Source: Cephalotus follicularis (Eukaryota > Streptophyta > Magnoliopsida > Oxalidales > Cephalotaceae). From it: DNA of 64,000 nt. The notes under the pieces were generated by a model. The model was given only the letters and a program-made list of their open reading frames with translations. It did not search any database and was not told the DNA's origin. Numbering within the stretch: position 1 is the first letter of the stretch; each line of letters begins with the position of its first letter. Positions 58,333-64,000 of this stretch are shown piece after piece. The position numbers and the translations under genes were made by a program. The stretch is taken from assembly GCA_001972305.1 (NCBI GenBank), contig BDDD01002056.1, positions 127,669 to 191,668 of the forward strand, in the 5' to 3' direction.

Positions 58333-59700
58333 ATGGACGGTCGTCGAAGTAGAACTGCACGAGGAGCGAGAGTCGAGCCATCGATGAGACGTACTCGAAC
58401 AAATAGAGATGCAGAAGGAGTAAATGTAGCCCAAGAGGCAGAAGTTACAGCTGCTAATCGAACAGAACCTAGGGGTCTTATGAGAAGGATGCGGGCGATG
58501 ATGGCCCAGATGAATGAGTTCATGCAACGTCATGCGATTGCGTCAGAACAACCCTCAGCAGCCAGACCCGATAGATGTGCCACTGAAGCACCTGAACAAC
58601 CCTCGAATGCGAGAACCCTTAGGCGTTCAATGACAGCAAAGAGATCTGTTGATCAGCCTACACAACTATAGGACCCTTTGGTCAGGTTTCTAAGATTGAA
58701 TCCCCCAGTGTTTACAGGAGACTCAGATGCAATTACAGCTGAGAGATGGTTAATGCAAACTGAAAAGATATTTAGGGTCCTGGAATGTTCTGATTCCTAG
58801 AAGATTCTCTTCGCCACTTATATGCTACAGGGCGAAACAGAACACCAGTGGAAAATGATTGAGACTTCATGGGAACAATCAGGGATAGTGAGATCATGGG
58901 ACAAATTTAAAGAAGAGTTTAATGAACAGTACTACCCTGAAGCAGAAGTGGACAAAATAGAGGTTGAATTTCTTAACCTGACAGAAGGTGATATGACGGT
59001 GGCCCAGTACGAGGCCAAGTTCATTGAGTTGTCAAGAGTAGCTCCGCACATAGTCAGTACTGAAATGAGGAAAGCCAAGAAGTTTCTTATTGGCCTTAGA
59101 CCTGATATCAGACAGTAGCTGGTACCTCTTCAACTGAGAACTCTCTTTGAGTTGTCAAGTAGAGCCAGAGACATAGAAGCTGTGGCCGATGAGTTACGTA
59201 GAATGAGGATCCAAACTGACAATAAAAGATCAGTATCTCCAGGTGGACATTCTGGGAGAAGTTCTGGAGGCAGTAATAAATCCCAAAGATCGAGATATAG
59301 CAGTAGTCCCAGTCATAATGGATCCCCCCATAGCACTGGTAGCCCAGCAGGTCCCTCCAGATTTTGAAGGTAGTCTCATAACTCTTAGCAGAGGAGAAGA
59401 GGTAGTGGCTCTCGATGAAGGGACAAGGGACTTTTGTCACCACAGAGGAGTCAATCCAAACTTGCCGACTCTAGTAGTCAGGCCTCATATGAACCATGCA
59501 TATATTGTCAACGTACAAATCATGCGTTTGATGACTGTTGGTGAAAAAGTGGTAAATGTATGGTATGTGGAGCTACAAATCATAAAGTTGCGCAATGTCC
59601 TTATGGAAGGTACGATTATGGCAATCATTAAGGACATAATTTGACTTCATATCAAGAAGGTCCTCAACAAAGTCAAAATTCTGGACAGTAATATCAGGGT
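58333..59700 (+). pseudogene. Ty3/gypsy gag with zinc knuckle
   Basis: ATG at 58333 (MDGRRSRTARGARVEP). Same-frame TAGs at 58669, 58798 and 59116 interrupt an otherwise normal chromovirus gag: FTGDSDAITAERWLMQTEKI, WDKFKEEFNEQYYPEAEVDK, LTEGDMTVAQYEAKFIELSR, then an Arg/Ser-rich linker. A CX2CX4HX4C knuckle (CMVCGATNHKVAQC, about 59555-59597) follows after further stops. Would bind and package element RNA; inactive. Confidence 0.85.
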
Positions 59701-59739
59701 CGTCCTAGCTCTAGCTTAGGACGAGGTGATCGTGGGAAG

Positions 59740-60140
59740 CAACCAATGAGGTCAACACCTACCATGCAAGGTAGGGTATATGCCTTGGATAAGCAAGCTG
59801 CCGTAGGATCTGCCTCAGTTATTGGAGGTACTGTATACATTTTTCATTGTATGGCACAAGCTCTTATAGATTCTGGCTCATCCCATTCTTATATTGCATT
59901 ACATTAAATACAACGTCTAAATGTGGAGCCAGAGCCCTTGTCCTTTATTATAGAAGTCAGCACACCAGTAGGAGAGTTGGCCACCTCCGAATGGGTGTGT
60001 ATGTCTTGTGCTATTGAGATCGCTGGACATATCTTATTGGCAGATCTTATTGTCTTACTGATGGACGAGCTTGATGTGATTTTGGGAATGGACTGGTTAT
60101 CTACGTATTGTGCGTATGTGGATTGTACAGGAACTTTTTA
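59740..60140 (+). pseudogene. Ty3/gypsy aspartic protease
   Basis: Reads QGRVYALDKQAAVGSASVI, then ALIDSGSSHSYI with the catalytic DSG (about 59868), a TAA at 59906, and LIVLLMDELDVILGMDWLST as the second conserved half. Retropepsin of the RVP_2 type. Interrupted, so inactive. Confidence 0.8.
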
Positions 60141-60800
60141 ACCTTCAATGTACCAGGAAAATCTCCGTTCCAGTTTATTGGAACCTTAGAATGTCAACCA
60201 ATTCAAATGATATATGCTATACAGGCTAACAGATTATTAAGACAAGGTTGTGATGCTTACCTGGCACACATTATCGATGGCAGGAGATGGACACCGAAAC
60301 TGGAAGATGTCCCAGTTATCTGTGAATACCCAGATGTATTTCTGGAGGAATTGACATCCTCACCTCCTGAGAGAGATGTGGAATTTTCTATAGATCTTCT
60401 GCAAGGGACAACGCCTATATTGAGAGCTCCTTACCGAATGGCTCCTCTAAAATTAAAGGAACTGAAAGCGCAATTGCAGGAGTTACTCAATAAAGGTTTT
60501 ATCAGACCGAGTGTATCCCCATGGGGAGCACCAGTCCTATTTGTCAAAAAGAAGGATGGATCGTTATGAATGTGTGTTGATTATCGGCAGCTTAATAAGG
60601 TAACCATCAAGAACAAACATCCGTTGTCGCATATTGACGAGTTGTTTGATCAATTGAAGGGATCAGCGGTGTTCTCTAAGTTAGATCTGAGATCCGGATA
60701 TCATCAGTTAAGAGTTAGAAAGGAAGACATTCCAAAGACGGCTTTTAGATCACGATATGGACATTATGAATTTGTAGTAATGCCATTCGGGGTGACTAAT
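60141..60800 (+). pseudogene. Ty3/gypsy reverse transcriptase, N-terminal half
   Basis: VICEYPDVFLEELTSSPPER, PYRMAPLKLKELKAQLQELL, KGFIRPSVSPWGAPVLFVKK, then a TGA at 60567 (Arg position), [40 protein letters not shown] and [10 protein letters not shown]. The FADD-type catalytic block is beyond the insertion at 60801. Confidence 0.88.
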
Positions 60801-62694
60801 TGTCACACCCCGTTTACAAATAAACGCAGCATTAAAGCGGTAAAGGCAATTAACATAAAATACAGCTCATGCAAAACCGTGAAATCTTAAAACTTTTCCA
60901 AGAACAACAGTCGCGGAAGCATAAAAGAACATAAGCTGTCCACATGTAACGTACGTCCCATACCGTACGCTACCCAAATACAGGTCATGAGAGTTAATAG
61001 CCCATAAAACGGAGCGTGAAACGACAGTACAATGTAAAATTCCTCCAGGTACAAAACCATAAAAATGGCACACCCGGAAACCACAGTCCACATGAGTTTA
61101 TTACAAACAAGATGATAACCAAAACAGTAAGATAACAAGATCAAATTATAACAGCTTGATCTTCGTCCATGCCGATCCAACAGTCCACTGCATCAATCTG
61201 TAAAGTAGGGGGTTAGCCTTTGTCCTCACTCGGCTAAGTCATAACAGTAAATCGGGATTAACATAATGCATGTCATGATATGAATGCATAAATGATGCAG
61301 TGCAGTGGAGACCCAATTTATACATATCTGAAAATACATATATCAGTATAGTAAAATATCAGTGTTACATATATAAAAATATATGTATACAGTAACAGTG
61401 CAGTAGTAACCCGGCCAGGGCTACGTCAACAATCACAGTAATGTTCGTAAAGGACCAGTAAACAGTACAATACAGTATGTCCACATAGGACCACAATAAC
61501 AGTTATAGCGCCGCCAACTCCTGGCCCCACGCTACACTCTCACGACGATCCCCACATCGGGCAACCGGGTGAGGCAACAGTACAGTGGGACACCTAGCCA
61601 TGCTCAAGGCCCCTAGGCCCGCCCTGCCACTAGTCATCATTGGCAACCTCCGCCACACAACTAGCAGCTCAAACACAATCACAATCAATTCACAGAGCAA
61701 ACAGTGCATTTAAACAGTAACAGTGCAGTAAACAGTAATGATCGATTTGATCAATATCAGGCAGTTATTTTCCAAAAATGTTTCCAAAATTGACAACATT
61801 TGAAGATAAGTATTTTCAGTAGGAAATATCAGTAACAGTTTCAGTAGTGTAAATCGTTTATCCATTCGGTTGAAAATACGTTTATTTGATCAATACCTAT
61901 TTTCATACTCAAAATATCTCACTCCGAGCTCATTCGTACATTTCTAAAGTATCAACACTTTTGAAATCATAAACAATACTCAAACGGTAAACAATCAGGC
62001 AGTAAACAGTACATATGCAATGCATACATATGCTCAAATGCACCCAATTAGGAATTGGGATTGTTCCGTGTCATCCGATGAAGAAATCTCCAAACAGTAA
62101 CAAAGACGTCGACGTCTTTCCCAAAGACGTCGATGTCTTTGAGTCATGCGTCGAAATCCAAGCCTTAGTGTCAGCTTGTTCTTCTACAGAAGGAACCTCA
62201 AAACGACAACGTATCATGAAAATGGCGTCGATGTCTAACTAAAAGGCGTCGATGCCTTTTTCAACAGAAACCAGGTAAGCAGCCTAGGGTGTCGATGTCT
62301 TCCTAAAGACGTCGATCCCTTTCAATCAGTAACGAAGTAAAACCTTAAAAGACGTCGATGTTATTATAAAGAAGTCGATGTCTTTTCAACAGGGGTCGTC
62401 TTCAACCTCACGATTCATCGAACAGTGGCCATTACAATCCGCAATCATGCATAATGACGGGTTTTCATAGCAACAAACTAACACACAGATACTCCAAACA
62501 TATCTATCATGTCATGGAATCAATCCAGTAGCAAAACCAGTACAAGAAACATGTATTTTTATACACTCAAAATCATAAACTATGCATGGATATTAAACTC
62601 GAATTTACAGTATGGCTTTCCCCTACCTCTGGTTTCAAGTTAGAAACCGAAAGTCCACCTCTTTTAGTATTCCACGAAGTCACAGCAGCCCCTC
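60801..62694 (-). repeat. 3' LTR of the minus-strand gypsy element, 5' truncated
   Basis: Shares end, GAGTGAGGACAAAGGCTAACCCCC block, GGGCCAGGAGTTGGCGGC box and a TTTCTAACTTGAAACCAGAGGTAGGGGAAAG-like stretch with the solo LTR at 29118-31944. The LTR start is lost at the junction with integrase. Confidence 0.75.
62102..62385. repeat. GACGTCGACGTC palindrome array
   Basis: AAAGACGTCGACGTCTTT (62102-62119) is a perfect 18-bp palindrome; about seven decayed copies follow in pairs (AAAGACGTCGATGTCTTT, GGCGTCGATGTC, AGGCGTCGATGCCTT, AAGACGTCGATCCC, AAGACGTCGATGTTA). Most differ only by CG to TG or CA. Confidence 0.85.
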
Positions 62695-63460
62695 TAGGTC
62701 CGTCCGTCCCGAAGGCTGACTGAAACCTCTTCCAAAAGTTGGAAGTGAAGATAGCATCTCTATCACATACGATGCTGACTGGAACCCCGTGCAGTCTCAC
62801 TATCTCCTTCACATACAGTCGAGCCAGTTTGCTCGCAGAATCAGTAACATGTGTCGGCAGAAAGTGCGCTGACTTGGTGAGTCTATCCACGATAACCCAC
62901 ACCGCATTATGGCAGTTTCGAGTCAGAGGAAAACCCGAAACAAAATCCATCGTAACATGTTCCCACTTCCACTCTAGAATGGGCAAAGGTTGCAACAACC
63001 CTGCCGGTCTCTGGTGTTCGGCCTTAACTGTCTGGCAGGTGTAACACTTTGCCACATACTCAGCGATCTCTCGCTTCATGCCGGGCCACCAATAACACTT
63101 CTTCATGTCTTGATACATTTTCGTGCTACCAGGATGAATGCTGTACATAGATTTATGAGCACAACGGAGTAGCTGATCCTTTACTCCAGGCTCATTCGGA
63201 AGACATACACGTCCCCGATATCTCATAATACCATCATTTTGTACCTTAAAATCAGGCTCCGAATCCAGATTCTCTCGAATCCGCTGCAATTCAGGATCAT
63301 GTGGTTGTGCATCTTTGATACGATGCAGTAACACTGGTTCTACCCGCATGTCGGCTAGAAAGATCCCCGGTGACTGATTGAATGGAGACCATTCTAGGAA
63401 GTCTTCCAACATCTTCCATTGTGACACCATGGTACTAGCATGCATAGCCTTGCGGCTCAA
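62695..63460 (-). pseudogene. Ty3/gypsy integrase, truncated
   Basis: Zinc-binding region HKSMYSIHPGSTKMYQDMKK, YVAKCYTCQTVKAEHQRPAG, then the core with WEHVTMDFVSGFPLT, VDRLTKSAHFLP and VSIVCDRDAIFTSNFWKRFQ. After SAFGTDG the sequence changes to LTR DNA, so the third catalytic residue, C-terminal domain and any chromodomain are missing. Confidence 0.88.
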
Positions 63461-64000
63461 GGCGTCAGCGACAACATTCGCTCTTCATGGGTGATACTGT
63501 ACGCTGCAGTCATAGTCATTGAAGAACTCTACCCATCTTCGTTGCCTCATGTTCAGCATGTCTTGGCAGAACAGGCACCTCAAGCTTTTGTGATCGGTAA
63601 AGATCTCAAACTGCGCCCCATAAAGGTAGTGCCTCCACTTCTGAAGGGTAAAGATGATAGCTGCAAGCTCAAGGTCATGAGTTGGGTAATTTTCTTCGTA
63701 TGGTTTAAGCTTCCGTGAGGCATATGCAATCATTATGCCTCGCTGCATCAACACACAGCCCAAGCCTTTACCCGATGCGTCACTGTATACTGCAAAGCCT
63801 TCATTACCCTCAGGTAATACCAAGATAGGAGTGGAAACCAACCGATCCTTCAGTTCACGGAAACTAGCCTCGCAGTCCTCATCCAAGACAAAAGGAGTCT
63901 TCTTCTGGGTTAGTCGGGTCAAGGGTTCGGCTATCCTTGAAAAATTCTGGATAAACCTCCGGTAATATCCCGCCAAACCAAGGAAACTGCGCACCTCCGT
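63461..64000 (-). pseudogene. Ty3/gypsy RT end and RNase H
   Basis: [20 protein letters not shown] (RT connection), then RNase H with [53 protein letters not shown] and [24 protein letters not shown] (63484-63482) precedes RANVVADALSRK, which continues into integrase. Runs off the window. Confidence 0.9.

Larger units (their letters stand above)
54567..60800 (+). mobile_element. Plus-strand Ty3/gypsy element (5' LTR to mid-RT), decayed
   Basis: LTR TGTAACACCCC (54567) to GGGTCGTTACA (58205), then primer binding site TGGTATCAGAGCGCC (58210), gag, protease and RT until 60800, where a second element is inserted. The remainder lies beyond the window. The gag and RT resemble the chromovirus (Del/Tekay) branch. 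Stops are mostly TAG/TGA at codons expected to be Gln, Arg or Trp. Confidence 0.8.
60801..64000 (-). mobile_element. Minus-strand Ty3/gypsy element inserted in the RT of the previous one
   Basis: Its 3' LTR ends ...AACGGGGTGTGACA at 60801, immediately after GTGACTAAT of the host RT; CTAAT (60796-60800) is the expected target-duplication copy. The interior runs to the window end with integrase, RNase H and the end of RT. A deletion joins integrase to the inside of the LTR near 62695, so the element is defective. Confidence 0.85.

Overview
This is plant nuclear DNA, most likely from a eudicot. It is AT-rich and made mostly of nested LTR retrotransposons, with smaller DNA transposons and foldback elements. 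It carries one recognisable host gene: a group I WRKY transcription factor closest, from what I know of the family, to WRKY2/WRKY34. I see no bacterial gene organisation, operons or CRISPR. The species cannot be named from the sequence.

Layout. 1-2260: an LTR-like remnant and the end of a CACTA transposon. 2261-3884: a truncated copia LTR. 3885-5515 and 14763-17477: one minus-strand Tat-type Ty3/gypsy element split by a 9.2 kb minus-strand copia element (5516-14762, 2.2 kb LTRs). That copia element itself holds an opposite-orientation relic of a related copia element. 17478-20240: a partial LTR-like copy, a TIR transposon filled with GCTC-rich minisatellite, and two foldback MITEs separated by (TA)n. 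20904-35690: a short LTR element with an unfamiliar acidic ORF, interrupted by a plus-strand Tat element (21319-33758). The Tat element has an antisense ORF that is itself split by a 2.83 kb solo LTR with a perfect 5-bp target duplication (29118-31944).

36310-49156 (minus): the WRKY gene, five coding exons. Exons 1, 3, 4 and 5 are open and carry both WRKY domains. Exon 2 contains an in-frame TAG and is split by a young copia element (40720-44458) with 144-bp LTRs. Exon 2 is phase 0/0, so skipping it would keep the frame. Introns 1 and 2 also hold repeats.

49157-64000: WRKY upstream DNA, LTR fragments, a plus-strand Ty3/gypsy element (54567-60800, with a 1.6 kb LTR-like insertion in its LTR), and a minus-strand Ty3/gypsy element that enters it at 60801 and runs off the window.

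Three observations stand out. (1) The antisense ORF of the Tat element begins MVRTKQTARQ, an exact copy of histone H3 residues 2-8 at the protein N-terminus, suggesting an H3-tail mimic. (2) A copia element sits in a WRKY exon that could be skipped in frame. (3) Short GTCGAC-centred palindromes are dispersed through LTRs of unrelated families; the outer arms differ between families while dyad symmetry is kept.
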